Below, piece by piece: positions 47,428 through 58,265 of a stretch of 64,000 nt of DNA (positions are counted from its first letter, which is position 1; each line of letters begins with the position of its first letter). The stretch lies in the NCBI RefSeq assembly GCF_003935375.1, contig NZ_RHQM01000006.1:124001-188000 (forward strand), given 5' to 3'. This DNA is from Stutzerimonas xanthomarina (lineage in GTDB: Bacteria; Pseudomonadota; Gammaproteobacteria; Pseudomonadales; Pseudomonadaceae). The notes under the pieces were generated by a model that saw only the letters and a program-made list of their open reading frames with translations, was not told the DNA's origin and did no database searches. The position numbers and the translations under genes were made by a program.

Positions 47428-48781
47428 ATGAATTTTCTCGAATGGATGGCCGTGCTCGGCGTCCTGCTGCTGATCCTCGCCCTCGCCTCGGCCTTCCTGC
47501 GCTGGCTGCCAATCACTACGTCCCTGATCTACCTCGGTTTCGGCGTGCTCATCGGCCAGCTCGGCATCGGCCTGTGGGAGATGGAATTCCTGCATATCGC
47601 CGGCTGGATGGAACACCTCACCGAAGTCGCCGTGCTGGTCTCGCTGTTCGTCAGCGGTCTCAAGCTGCGCATGCCGCTGCGGCATCCGGCGTGGAAGAGC
47701 GCCTATGTACTGGCCGGGCCGGTGATGCTCGCCTGCATCGGTGGCGTCACCCTGCTCTGCCACTACGTGTTCGGTCTGAGCTGGGGTGTCGCGGTGCTGA
47801 TCGGGGCGATCCTGGCACCCACCGATCCGGTGCTGGCGAGCCTTGGTGCAGGTCAACGATGCCCGCGACAGCGACCGCCTGCGCTACGGCCTGTCCGGCG
47901 AGGCGGGCTTCAACGACGGCACCGCGTTTCCCTTCGTGGTGTTCGGTCTGATGCTCATCGCCCAGGGCCAGCTGGAGGCCGACTGGGTCGGCGAGTGGGC
48001 GCTGCACCGGCTGCTGTGGGCGGTACCGGCGGGACTGCTGATCGGCTTTCTGCTCGGCAAACTGGTCGGCCGCGTAGCCATCTACCTGCGCGCACGCCAC
48101 ACCGATACGGCGATGTCGCCCAACGACTCGCTGGCCCTGGCGCTGATCGCCCTGGCCTACGTCGGCGCCGAACTGGCTGGTGCCTGGGGCTTTCTCGCGG
48201 TGTTCGCCGCCGGTCTCGGCCTGCGTCACGCGGAAATCGCTGCTGCCGATGATTCGGAGACGCCGTCCGAAGAGCTGATCAACGATGCCGTGCCGCATCT
48301 TGCCGAAGGGGGTCTAGCGCCGCGCGCGCTGTCACTGGATGACCGACAGCTCGGACAACCGCGGGTCGCCGCGGGCGTGCTGATGGGCGATGTGCTGGCG
48401 TTTGGCGGACAACTGGAGCGGAGCCTGGAAGTGTTGCTGGTGACCATGCTCGGGGTGCTGGTCTCGGTGCACTGGGACTGGCGTGCAGTGCCGCTCGGCC
48501 TGGCGCTGTTCCTGCTGATTCGGCCGCTGAGCGTGATGCTGCTGATGCCGCGGCGCTACCTCGACCGCGCCCAGTGCCTGACGGCTGGCTGGTTCGGCAT
48601 ACGAGGCATCGGCAGCCTGTATTACCTGAGCTACGCGGTGACCCACGACCTGCTGCCAGACGAAGCGCATACGATCATCGGCCTGGTGTTATCGGTGGTA
48701 GCGCTGAGCATCGTGCTGCACGGGCTCAGCACCCAGCCTTTGCTGCGTCGCTACGAACGCAGCCGCGGCGCCGCCGACTGA
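47428..48781 (+). pseudogene. Cation:proton antiporter with a frameshift
   Basis: The locus encodes a membrane antiporter of the NhaP/CPA1 family, split by a frameshift. The 5' part (from 47428) reads normal membrane helices up to 'GAILAPTDPVLAS' near 47840. The remainder (from about 47845 to 48781) continues in another frame with 'VQVNDARDSDRLRYGLSGEA' and 'GFNDGTAFPF', as expected next in the family. Removing one T from 'AGCCTTGGTG' at about 47840-47849 joins the two frames without loss. It is either a true inactivating mutation or a sequencing error. The repaired length would be about 450 residues. Confidence 0.82.
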
Positions 48782-48801
48782 CCGGCGGCCGCGCGTGGCG
48801 A

Positions 48802-49017
48802 TCAGCTGTTCTCGAGGCGGAAGCCGACCTTCATGGTCACCTGGAAGTGACCGACCTTGCCGTTCTCGACGTGGCCGCGAATCTCGCCGACCTCGAACCA
48901 CTCGACGTTCTGCAGCTTGCTGCTGGCTTCGGCGATGCCGTTCTGAATCGCTTCGTCGACGCTGTTGCGCGAAGAGCCGACGATCTCAATCTTCTTGTAC
49001 GTGTGATGATCCGACAT
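48802..49017 (-). CDS. Dodecin, flavin-binding protein
   Basis: Dodecins are dodecameric flavin-storage proteins. The protein here has 71 residues. It shows the family pattern 'YKKIEIVGSSRNSVDEAI', the flavin-stacking Trp in 'NVEWFEV' and 'GHFQVTMKVGFRLE' at the end, with the conserved Gln. A GGGGAAAG SD lies before the ATG. Confidence 0.94.
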   Translation of the reverse strand: MSDHHTYKKIEIVGSSRNSVDEAIQNGIAEASSKLQNVEWFEVGEIRGHVENGKVGHFQVTMKVGFRLENS

Positions 49018-49147
49018 AGAACTTTCCCCTTCTGGTCTGAAGAGCCTCCGCTCGGTAATGACGCGTCCTGTTGATTGAGGCCCGCAGAGCGCCCCGGAAG
49101 TTCAGCGGAGCGGTCGATCCGCCGATGGCGGGCGGCGAATCACCCTG

Positions 49148-49171
49148 GTGGATAACGCGCTGCTTATCCAC
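49148..49171. repeat. Dispersed hairpin repeat (GTGGATAA...TTATCCAC type)
   Basis: A perfect 8-bp stem GTGGATAA/TTATCCAC with the loop CGCGCTGC lies just after the KTSC gene stop, where it may end the leftward operon. It belongs to the family listed at 15245, 36294 and 36363. Confidence 0.75.
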
Positions 49172-49187
49172 GCGGTTCCCGGCACGA

Positions 49188-49399
49188 TCACTCCACGCGC
49201 CGATAACGGTAATGCTGCGGCTTGAACACCTGATTGAAATGCCGCCCCAGCGAGTCGGCTTCGAGCAAGGCCTGCACCGCATCGGGCGGGACCTCTTCAT
49301 AGCGGTACAGCGCGCCGCTGCTGAATTCCACTTCCAGCACCCGCTGCTCGGGGTCGTAGCCGAGCGAGCGCAGGCTGCGCGAAGACACCGCCGCACGCT

Positions 49400-49403
<4 letters not shown>
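49188..49403 (-). CDS. KTSC-domain protein
   Basis: The product has 71 residues and fits the KTSC domain: 'LRSLGYDPEQRVLEVEFSSG' (split), 'YRYEEVPPDAVQALLEADS' and 'GRHFNQVFKPQHYRYRRV'. KTSC proteins are small and of poorly known function. Its ATG (49401-49403) overlaps the stop of the ABC transporter gene (ATGA), so it is coupled to that operon. Confidence 0.85.
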
Positions 49404-51201
<1,798 letters not shown>

Positions 51202-51205
<4 letters not shown>

Positions 51206-52356
51206 GGTGTGGCTTCGGCGAACCGCGGGGCGGGGCTGGACTGGCTGAAACGCATCTGCTGCAGGCGCAGCTCGTCGGCCAGGCCCTCATGCACGCAGCG
51301 CTTGCCATTTTCGTCGGGGAAACCGAGCAGCCCGACCGGGCAGTGGCGCTCGTCGGTCCAGCCCGGATAGTCGAGCACCGGATACAGGCAGATGCCCTCC
51401 ACCGGCACCCCGGCCTGCATCGCCAGACCCGCCTGCTCGCTGACATAGCGCAGCCAGTCCCCGCGCACGTCGCCTTCGGCGCCGGTTTCGGCTATCAGCA
51501 ACGGCCTCCCATAACGCTGATGGATTTCCCGCAGGATGCCCTTGAATGGTCGGTAATCCGGGTTGTCGCGCTCGATGGTACGGCCATCACCGTGGTACCA
51601 CTGGTTGTTCGAGTAGTAGTTGATGCCGAGCACGTCGAGGTACTCCGGCGCGCCGCCAAGCCCCGGCCATTGCTCGCCGCAGAGCATGTCCCAGGCCTCG
51701 AACTGCGACTGGCGGAAGCGCTCGGCGTCGCGCTGTGGGCCGGGCCGGTCGTTGCCCGCGACCACATGGATGGCCGGATCGACCTGGACGAAACGCGCCC
51801 GCGGCTCGACCGCGCGGATCGCCTGCATCGCGGCGATGGTGGCGCGCACCAGTTGGTGCTTGAGCTCGAAGCCACGGCCGCGGGCCATGGGATTGAAATA
51901 GGCCTCGTCGCCACCGGCCCAGGCCCAGAAGGAGATCTCGTTGAGCGGCGCATAGAACGGTACCTCGCCGGTCTCGTCCTTGATCAGCTGCGCCGCCGCC
52001 GCGGCATAGCGGGCGAAGCGCTCGACGAACTGCGGCCGCCAGATGTCGATGTCGTCCGGCCAGCCGTAATGGCACAGATCCCAGATCACCTGGGTACCCT
52101 GGCGCTGCGCCGCCTGCAGCATGGGCAGGAAGCTCGACCAGTCATATTGCCCCGGCTGGCGCTCGATCAGGTGCCAGCGCAGACCGTCGCGCACGCTGTG
52201 CAGGCCGTGGCGGTGCAGCTCGGCATAGTCGTGCGCGGCCCAACGGTCGTGCCCGGTCGCGGCAATCAGATCGAGACGTCGGCCGTCGCTGCGCCGGTGG
52301 TTCGAACACTCGAAACCACCAAGGAAGAAACTCTTGAACAGGGAGGGGTGGTGCAT
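51202..52356 (-). CDS. Glycoside hydrolase-like protein (beta-glucosidase type)
   Basis: The product of 384 residues has a TIM-barrel glycosidase look. Candidate catalytic glutamates are in 'APLNEISFWAW' (acid/base, after strand 4) and 'LLIAETGAEGD' (nucleophile, after strand 7), as in clan-A enzymes. Other landmarks are 'VIWDLCHYGWPDDID' and 'DVLGINYYSNNQWY'. It has no signal peptide, so it is probably cytoplasmic. It lies between glf and the ABC exporter and could be a hydrolase or a transglycosidase. The sugar specificity is unknown. Confidence 0.82.
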
Positions 52357-52445
52357 CGTCTACCTCATGGATGACTCGGTGGCTGCCCGCGTGGCCGAAG
52401 ACTCGCCGGCGCGCGGCGAGACTCAGGCATAGCCGCCGCTGCGCT

Positions 52446-53666
52446 TCAGCCGAGTTGCTCGGGCACCGCTTGCGGCTGCGTTGCCAGCTCGGCTTCCTCG
52501 ATGCGCTTGTACAGCGCCAGCGCCTGCCCGACCACCTGATCCATGTTGTAGTACTTGTAGGTGCCGAGGCGGCCGACGAAGGTCACGCCGGGCGTCTGGT
52601 CCGCCAGCTGCTGATAGCGCTTGTACAGCTCGGCGTTCTCCGGCCGCGGGATCGGGTAGTAGGGATCGCCCTCCGCCGAGGGGTACTCGTAGGTGATGCT
52701 GGTCTTCGGATGGGCCTGCCCGGTGAGGTGCTTGTACTCGCTGATGCGCGTGTAGGGCACATCCTCGCTCGGGTAGTTGACCGTACCTACCGCCTGGAAC
52801 TGCGCCTGCTCGAGCTGCTTGTGCTCGAATTTCAGCGAGCGGTACGGCAGCTTGCCGAAGCGGTAATCGAAGTATTCATCGATGGGGCCGCAGAAGATCA
52901 GGTGGTCGTACTGAACCTCGTCGCGGATCTCGCGGTAGTCCGTGTTGATCATCACCTTGATGTTCGGATGCGCGAGCATCTTCTCGAACATCTTGGTGTA
53001 GCCGTACTTGGGCATCTGCTGGAAGGTATCGGTGAAGTAGCGGTCGTCGGTGTTGGTGCGCGTGGGGATGCGCGAAGTCACCGACTTGTCCAGCTGCGAC
53101 GGGTCCAGTCCCCACTGCCTGCGGGTGTAGCCGCGGAAGAACTTCTGGTACAGCTCGCGGCCGATGCCGTTGATCACCACGTCTTCGCTGGTCTGGATGT
53201 TCTCCACCGGCTCGGCACGGCTGGCGAGGAAATCTGCCGCTTCCTCTTCGGTGGTCATGTTCAGACCGTAGAGCCTGTTCAGCGTGGTCATGTTGATCGG
53301 GATTGGTACTTCCTGCCCGTCCACTTGCGCCAGCACGCGATGCTCATAGGGGCGCCACTCGGTGAACTGCGAGAGGTAGTCGACGATGCGCTGGGCGTTG
53401 GTGTGGAAGATGTGCGGGCCGTAGCGATGGATCAGCACGCCGGATTCGTCGTGATAGTCGTAGGCGTTGCCGGCGATGTGCGGGCGCCGGTCGACCACCA
53501 GTACGCGCTTGTTCAAGCCCCTGGCCAGCCGCTCGGCGAGCACGCTGCCGGCGAAACCGGCACCGACGATCAGGTAATCGAAGCCACGCCTGCGCGCCTG
53601 CGGCTCTTCACCGGCACCACCGCCGAGACGTTCCGGGTTGCTGTCTTGCGGGGTCATATCGCGCAT
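52446..53666 (-). CDS. glf: UDP-galactopyranose mutase
   Basis: Glf is an FAD enzyme that converts UDP-galactopyranose to UDP-galactofuranose, the donor for Galf-containing glycans. It has 406 residues. The FAD-binding 'IVGAGFAGSV' is near residue 33, then 'RRPHIAGNAYDYHDESG' and 'HRYGPHIFHT', both typical of Glf. The N-terminus ('MRDMTPQDSNPERLGGGAG') is slightly longer than usual. It overlaps the glycosyltransferase gene by 13 bases. Confidence 0.95.
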   Translation of the reverse strand: MRDMTPQDSNPERLGGGAGEEPQARRRGFDYLIVGAGFAGSVLAERLARGLNKRVLVVDRRPHIAGNAYDYHDESGVLIHRYGPHIFHTNAQRIVDYLSQFTEWRPYEHRVLAQVDGQEVPIPINMTTLNRLYGLNMTTEEEAADFLASRAEPVENIQTSEDVVINGIGRELYQKFFRGYTRRQWGLDPSQLDKSVTSRIPTRTNTDDRYFTDTFQQMPKYGYTKMFEKMLAHPNIKVMINTDYREIRDEVQYDHLIFCGPIDEYFDYRFGKLPYRSLKFEHKQLEQAQFQAVGTVNYPSEDVPYTRISEYKHLTGQAHPKTSITYEYPSAEGDPYYPIPRPENAELYKRYQQLADQTPGVTFVGRLGTYKYYNMDQVVGQALALYKRIEEAELATQPQAVPEQLG

Positions 53667-54838
53667 TGCATCTTCTCCTTCATCAGGCTCCAGGTGTGGT
53701 CCCAGGACATATCACCGAGGATCTCGTCGGCCTTGGCCAACAGCGCATCGCGGTCCTCGGCATCGGCCAGGGCGGCTTCTGTCGCGGCGACGAACGCCTC
53801 GGCACTGTCGGCGATGCGCACGATGCCGGTGTCACCGTAGGTGCGCACCACGTCGGTGATCGGCGTGGACACCACCGGGCAACCGCCGGCGAGGTATTCG
53901 GGGGTCTTGGTCGGGCTGATGAAGCGGGTCGATTCGTTCAGCGCGAACGGCATGATCGCCACGTCCCAGCCCGACAGGTATTGCGGCAGCTCGTCGTAGG
54001 TCTTGCCGCCGAGGTAGTGGATGTTGTCGCGGCGCGGCAGCTCGGCTGGGTCGATCTTGACCACCGGGCCGATCAGCACGATCTGCCATTCCGGCTTCAT
54101 CCGCGCCACCTGCTCGATCAGCTCGAGATCGAGACGCTCATCGATCACCCCGTAGAACCCGAGGCGCGGATGGGGAATCTCCGCCTGGTCGTCCGGGTCG
54201 TGCTGCGGCCGGCGCGCGGCGGCGAAATGCTCGACATCCACGCTGCTGGGGAGCGGATGCGCATTGTCGTGACGCTGGCGCTTGGCTTCATAGAGGCTGT
54301 AGCCGCCGGTAAAGACCAGATTGGCGCGACACATCAACTCCACTTCGCGCTCGATCAGCTGCGGTGGCGCACCGCGAAAGGCCGAGAGTTCGTCCATGCA
54401 GTCGTAGACGATCAGGTTCGGTGCCAGATGATCGGAGAACGCCAGGCTCATCGGCGTGTAGTACCAGAGCATCAGCTCGCTGACGCCGAGCTTCTCCAGG
54501 TAGCCATCGAGCAACTGGCGTTGCACGCGGATCGCCTCGTCCCCCTCGCAACCGGCGGGCAGCCGCGGGATCAGCACCTGCACGCCGTTCTCTTCGGGTC
54601 GCACTTCCAGCCAGGGTTCGGCGTCCTCGGTGGGAATGGGTTCTTCGTGGAAGAGCACGTTGTAGTCGCGGGCGAAGCGCGACATCAGGTGCTGCGGGCG
54701 CTGGTAGACGAAGCTCCAGCGCAGATGCGAGAGGCACAGCAGCGTCGGGATCTGGTCGTCGAAGGCCACTTCGGCCGGCGCCTTCTGCGCGTTGCGGGAT
54801 TTACCGATGTCGTACTGGAACGGGCCGGCCCAACTCAT
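53654..54838 (-). CDS. Glycosyltransferase (GT4-like)
   Basis: This protein of 394 residues has a glycosyltransferase GT-B look: N-terminal 'LLCLSHLRWSFVYQRPQHLM', a central 'PRLGFYGVIDERLDLELIEQ' and a C-terminal donor-site stretch 'KTPEYLAGGCPVVSTPITDV'. It probably uses a sugar nucleotide donor, perhaps UDP-Galf, because glf follows directly. I prefer the ATG at 54838 (GAGG a few bases upstream) to the ones at 54850 and 54889. It begins the operon GT-glf-GH-ABC-KTSC. Confidence 0.85.
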   Translation of the reverse strand: MSWAGPFQYDIGKSRNAQKAPAEVAFDDQIPTLLCLSHLRWSFVYQRPQHLMSRFARDYNVLFHEEPIPTEDAEPWLEVRPEENGVQVLIPRLPAGCEGDEAIRVQRQLLDGYLEKLGVSELMLWYYTPMSLAFSDHLAPNLIVYDCMDELSAFRGAPPQLIEREVELMCRANLVFTGGYSLYEAKRQRHDNAHPLPSSVDVEHFAAARRPQHDPDDQAEIPHPRLGFYGVIDERLDLELIEQVARMKPEWQIVLIGPVVKIDPAELPRRDNIHYLGGKTYDELPQYLSGWDVAIMPFALNESTRFISPTKTPEYLAGGCPVVSTPITDVVRTYGDTGIVRIADSAEAFVAATEAALADAEDRDALLAKADEILGDMSWDHTWSLMKEKMQCAI

Positions 54839-55256
54839 GTAGCACCTCATTTCGGTAGCCGTGCCCGGGCGTTCCTGCCCACTCACCATGCCACGTCGAT
54901 GCCAGCGCTGCCCTGCGTAAGGCGTGTCATCGCGCCACGACTACGAGCCGTCAGATGCCCTGCAACCCGCGTCGTCCGCCGGTAGTGGACGGCAATCGGC
55001 GGTTCGGGTTCCCGCCAATCATCCGATAGCGCAGCCCGTCGGCCGTCCGGCGGCTGGATGGAACTCGCCAGAACCTTGCCCCGTCCGTATCAACAGGACG
55101 CCTTAACACCGGCACCGGAACCACGCGCGCAGCTCGTCGTCGCCGTCCCGTTCCGTTTCGCCGATTCCAGATTACGGAGACTCATGCAGCGCCATTCACT
55201 GGCCAGCCGCAGTGTCCCGAGCGTGTCGAAAAGACAGCGAATGCGGAGGTAGACAG
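54839..55256. other. Divergent promoter region between the glycosyltransferase gene and galE
   Basis: No credible gene is present in 418 bases. It must hold the promoters of the leftward GT-glf operon and the rightward galE. The GGAGGT that serves galE is at 55245-55250. I saw no clear palindrome or named regulator site. Confidence 0.45.
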
Positions 55257-56318
55257 ATGATTCTGGTAACAGGAGGGGCCGGCTACATCGGCTCACACGC
55301 GGTGCTCGAACTGCTGCAGGCCGGGCATGAAGTGCTGGTGCTGGACAATCTGTGCAACAGCTCGCAGGCCGCTCTGGACCGAGTCGAGCAGCTCGCCGGG
55401 CGACCGCTGCAGTTCGTCAGGGGCGATGTGCGCAACCGCTCGCTGCTCAAGGCGCTGTTCGCTGCCTACCCGGTCAGCGCGGTCATGCACTTCGCCGGGC
55501 TCAAGGCGGTTGGCGAAAGCGTGCGCGAGCCGCTGCGCTACTACGAAACCAACGTCGGCGGCAGCATCGCGCTGTGCCAGGCGATGGCCGAAGCCGGCGT
55601 GTTCAAGCTGGTGTTCAGCTCCTCGGCGACGGTCTACGGTGAATCGCCGGTGATGCCGATCACCGAGGACCGCCCCACCGGAGTGCCGACCAACCCCTAC
55701 GGCCAGTCCAAGCTGATGGCCGAGAACGTGCTCAAGGGCCTGGCCGATTCCGACCCGCGCTGGTCGATCGGCCTGCTGCGCTACTTCAACCCCATCGGCG
55801 CCCACGAGTCCGGGCTGATCGGCGAAGACCCCAACGGCGTACCGAACAACCTGCTGCCCTACATGCTGCAGGTCGCGGTCGGTCGTCGAAAGCAACTGAA
55901 CGTCTATGGCAACGACTACCCGACCCCGGACGGCACCGGCGTGCGTGACTACATTCACGTGGTCGATCTGGCCAAGGGGCACCTGAAAGCGCTGGAGCGA
56001 CTGCAGCTGATTCATGGTGTTTCCACGTGGAACCTCGGCACCGGCAAGGGCCACTCGGTACACGAGATGATCACCGCCTTCGAGGAAGTCACCGGGCGCC
56101 CCCTGCCCCACGTGATCAAGCCACGCCGCAGCGGCGACATCGCCCAGTGCTGGTCGGACCCGACCAAGGCCGAACAGGAACTCGGCTGGCGCGCCGAGAA
56201 AGACCTGACCACCATGCTCGCCGATGCCTGGCGCTGGCAGAGCCGCAATCCGCGCGGTTACGCCGAGGAAAAAGTCGCCGCCGCAGAGATCGCTTCGCAG
56301 ACCGCCCTGGCCAGCTGA
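55257..56318 (+). CDS. galE: UDP-glucose 4-epimerase
   Basis: GalE interconverts UDP-glucose and UDP-galactose, supplying the substrate for the nearby Glf. It has 353 residues. The NAD motif TGGAGYIGS lies at the N-terminus; the Ser of 'SSSATVYGES' and YxxxK ('YGQSKLMAE') form the catalytic site. I choose the ATG at 55257, with GGAGGT 6 bases upstream; an upstream in-frame start at 55212 gives a poor N-terminus. It is divergent from the GT-glf operon. Confidence 0.95.
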   Translation: MILVTGGAGYIGSHAVLELLQAGHEVLVLDNLCNSSQAALDRVEQLAGRPLQFVRGDVRNRSLLKALFAAYPVSAVMHFAGLKAVGESVREPLRYYETNVGGSIALCQAMAEAGVFKLVFSSSATVYGESPVMPITEDRPTGVPTNPYGQSKLMAENVLKGLADSDPRWSIGLLRYFNPIGAHESGLIGEDPNGVPNNLLPYMLQVAVGRRKQLNVYGNDYPTPDGTGVRDYIHVVDLAKGHLKALERLQLIHGVSTWNLGTGKGHSVHEMITAFEEVTGRPLPHVIKPRRSGDIAQCWSDPTKAEQELGWRAEKDLTTMLADAWRWQSRNPRGYAEEKVAAAEIASQTALAS

Positions 56319-56376
56319 GCCCCGGTCGTGCGGCGAATCGTGCCGCACGACCAATCGCCCGGACGGCGAAGTCCGC

Positions 56377-56877
56377 CTATCGCCGGTCGATCTGATGACC
56401 AGCGCCGGACAAGGACATCGCCGGCTCATCACCGCTCCACTGCAAGCGGTTGTCGATGCCATCCAGGGTGACCTGCGCCGGGCCGTCGAACACCAGTTCC
56501 AGCTCGTGATCAGCGCCTAATACCTCAACGATTGCCGTCTGGCCTCGGCCAAGGATGGTGGTACGGATCTGGTTCTTGTTGGTGTCCACGGTCAGACGGT
56601 CGACGGACTTCGCCGTTACGCTGTTTCCGATGCCCGACACTTCCAGCGCAGACGCCTTTTCCAGGCTGATCTCATGGTCTGTCCCGTAGACCTGCACCAC
56701 ACCACAGTCCCCGGTAAGGCTGATCTTGTTGGCATTACCGGAGATGGCCACGTCCTTGCCAAGGCAGGGCACATCCCGTGACAGCTCGATGCCATCCAGT
56801 TCGATCGGTTGAGCATGGGCAGCGGCCGCCAACAGTAGGCCGGCCGCGAGCATCGCAGCAGAAGCGCAAGCATTCAT
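56377..56877 (-). CDS. Secreted DUF3060 protein
   Basis: The product of 166 residues has a signal peptide ending 'AAAAHAQP' and is rich in short beta-strand repeats with Gly/Asn turns ('GNANKISLTGDC', 'GIGNSVTAKSVDRLTVDTN', 'GAGHQID'), as in DUF3060. A right-handed beta-helix is likely. Two cysteines could form a disulfide. It converges on galE. A possible extracytoplasmic-stress promoter lies upstream at 56956-56982. The function is unknown. Confidence 0.8.
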   Translation of the reverse strand: MNACASAAMLAAGLLLAAAAHAQPIELDGIELSRDVPCLGKDVAISGNANKISLTGDCGVVQVYGTDHEISLEKASALEVSGIGNSVTAKSVDRLTVDTNKNQIRTTILGRGQTAIVEVLGADHELELVFDGPAQVTLDGIDNRLQWSGDEPAMSLSGAGHQIDRR

Positions 56878-57180
56878 TCGCTAAGTCCTTTCTAGGCAGA
56901 AGAAGGCATCGGAGAAAACCGCTGCGATCATTGATCGCTCCGCTGCCGTGCGGCGTAGGACTCGATGGCGACGACCGAGTTCAAGCGGCCGCGCGCGCGC
57001 GGTCAGGGCGAGTTGCGTCATGCAGCACGCGCAAGTAACCACCCGCTGTTCGCGCCCGAAGCGATCTGCGCTTTCCAATCGCCGCATTCATGCCACCGAA
57101 CGAACCGCGTCCAAACGATCTCCGCTCTGTGGGAGCGATCTCGATCATGAATAGCCACGCCGATGCTTCCGCCTGGCTCT
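56878..57180. other. Intergenic region between DUF3060 and trpI genes
   Basis: This 303-base stretch lies upstream of the DUF3060 gene and downstream of trpI, both leftward. I saw a possible AlgU-type promoter for the DUF3060 gene and nothing else that I can support. Confidence 0.4.
56956..56982 (-). promoter_or_regulatory. Candidate AlgU/RpoE-type promoter
   Basis: Reading leftward, GAACTC is followed after 16 bases by TCCTA. AlgU and RpoE promoters have GAACTT and TCnnA-type boxes with a 16-17-base spacer, so the match is good but not exact. It lies about 80-105 bases before the DUF3060 start codon. It could be chance. Confidence 0.3.
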
Positions 57181-58083
57181 TTATCCGGGCTTCTGCGCAC
57201 CGCGCAACTCGTCCCGCAGCCACGCCGCCAGGCGTTCGGCACGCCGATCCAGCCGCCGTGCCGGCACCCAGAGCGCCAGGCGGGCGCTGGTTTCGACGAA
57301 ACCCCAGGGCGCGAGCAGCCGCCCCGATTTCAGATCGTCGGCGACCAGCTGCTGCGGTGCGATGGCCACGCCCAGCCCGGCCAGTGCCGCTTCCAGGAGG
57401 AAGTACAGGTGCTCGAAGCTCTGCCCGAGGCGCAGCTGCGTGGGGTCCAGTTGCTGCCGGCGCGCCCAGCTCGGCCAGGCCTGCGGGCGCGAGGCGGTAT
57501 GCAACAGCGCTTCGTCGAGCAACGCCGCGGGCGGTGCGCTGCGCAGTTCGGCACAGCGCGGATGGTAGGGGCTGAGTACCGGGCCGATGCGCTCGACGGC
57601 CAGCTCGAACACCTGCATGTCCGCTGGCCACGGCGGCTCGGCGTACCACAGCGTGGCATCCAGCCCCGGTTTGCGTGGATCCAGCTCGCCCTCGCTGGCA
57701 GACAGCTGCAGACGCAACTCGGGCAGGTCGCGATTGAGCCGGTCCAGCCGCGGGATGAACCAGCGCGCCAGCAGGCTGCCGGGACAACCGAGAACGAACG
57801 GCGCCTCGGCCGTCTGCCGCTGCAGCTCGGCACAGGTGCTGCGCAGGCGCTCGAAGGCCTCGCTGGCGGCATCGCGCAAGCGCACCCCGGCATCGGTGAG
57901 TTTTACGCCACGACCTTCCTTGATGAAAAGGCCTATGCCCAGCTGCTCCTCGAGCTGCTTGACCTGCCGACTGACGGCCCCGTGGGTGACATGCAGCTCG
58001 CGCGCCGCTTCGCTGACACTACCCAGGCGGGCGGCCGATTCGAAGGCACGCAGGGCATTGAGAGCGGGAAGATCCTGAGCCAT
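57181..58083 (-). CDS. trpI: LysR-family regulator of trpBA
   Basis: TrpI activates trpBA in response to indole-3-glycerol phosphate in Pseudomonas. It has 300 residues, with a winged helix in the N-terminal ~65 residues ('[19 protein letters not shown]', '[15 protein letters not shown]') and a LysR effector domain. It is divergent from trpB with 182 bases between the starts, exactly as in other pseudomonads, which secures the name. Confidence 0.92.
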   Translation of the reverse strand: MAQDLPALNALRAFESAARLGSVSEAARELHVTHGAVSRQVKQLEEQLGIGLFIKEGRGVKLTDAGVRLRDAASEAFERLRSTCAELQRQTAEAPFVLGCPGSLLARWFIPRLDRLNRDLPELRLQLSASEGELDPRKPGLDATLWYAEPPWPADMQVFELAVERIGPVLSPYHPRCAELRSAPPAALLDEALLHTASRPQAWPSWARRQQLDPTQLRLGQSFEHLYFLLEAALAGLGVAIAPQQLVADDLKSGRLLAPWGFVETSARLALWVPARRLDRRAERLAAWLRDELRGAQKPG

Positions 58084-58110
58084 AAGTGTGAGTTTTCCTG
58101 ACAGGTCGTG

Positions 58111-58123
58111 GCGATCTTATCGC
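58111..58123. promoter_or_regulatory. Candidate operator in the trpI-trpB intergenic region
   Basis: GCGAT-CTT-ATCGC is a perfect inverted repeat 28 bases upstream of the trpI start and about 145 bases before trpB. A second imperfect dyad GTGAG-N5-CTGAC lies at 58088-58102. Either could be a TrpI site. The assignment is positional. Confidence 0.35.
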
Positions 58124-58265
58124 TTTTAACCCGGCGCCCATAGCCGTACCCTGAGGCCATCGCATCATCCGTCGCCTGTGGCAGCGGTCTTGACCGCGAA
58201 TGCGCCGAAACGCGTTCGGGACAAGTACCCGAGCACCGGCCCGGCAACCGTTACAGGAGCCTCAC

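Noticed and set aside
55050..55110. AlgU-type promoter before galE
   Set aside because: GAACTC is present near 55056 but the -10 box 17 bases later is TCCGT, lacking the final A; too weak.
55293..56462. A 389-residue minus-strand frame across galE
   Set aside because: Shadow of galE; no motif.
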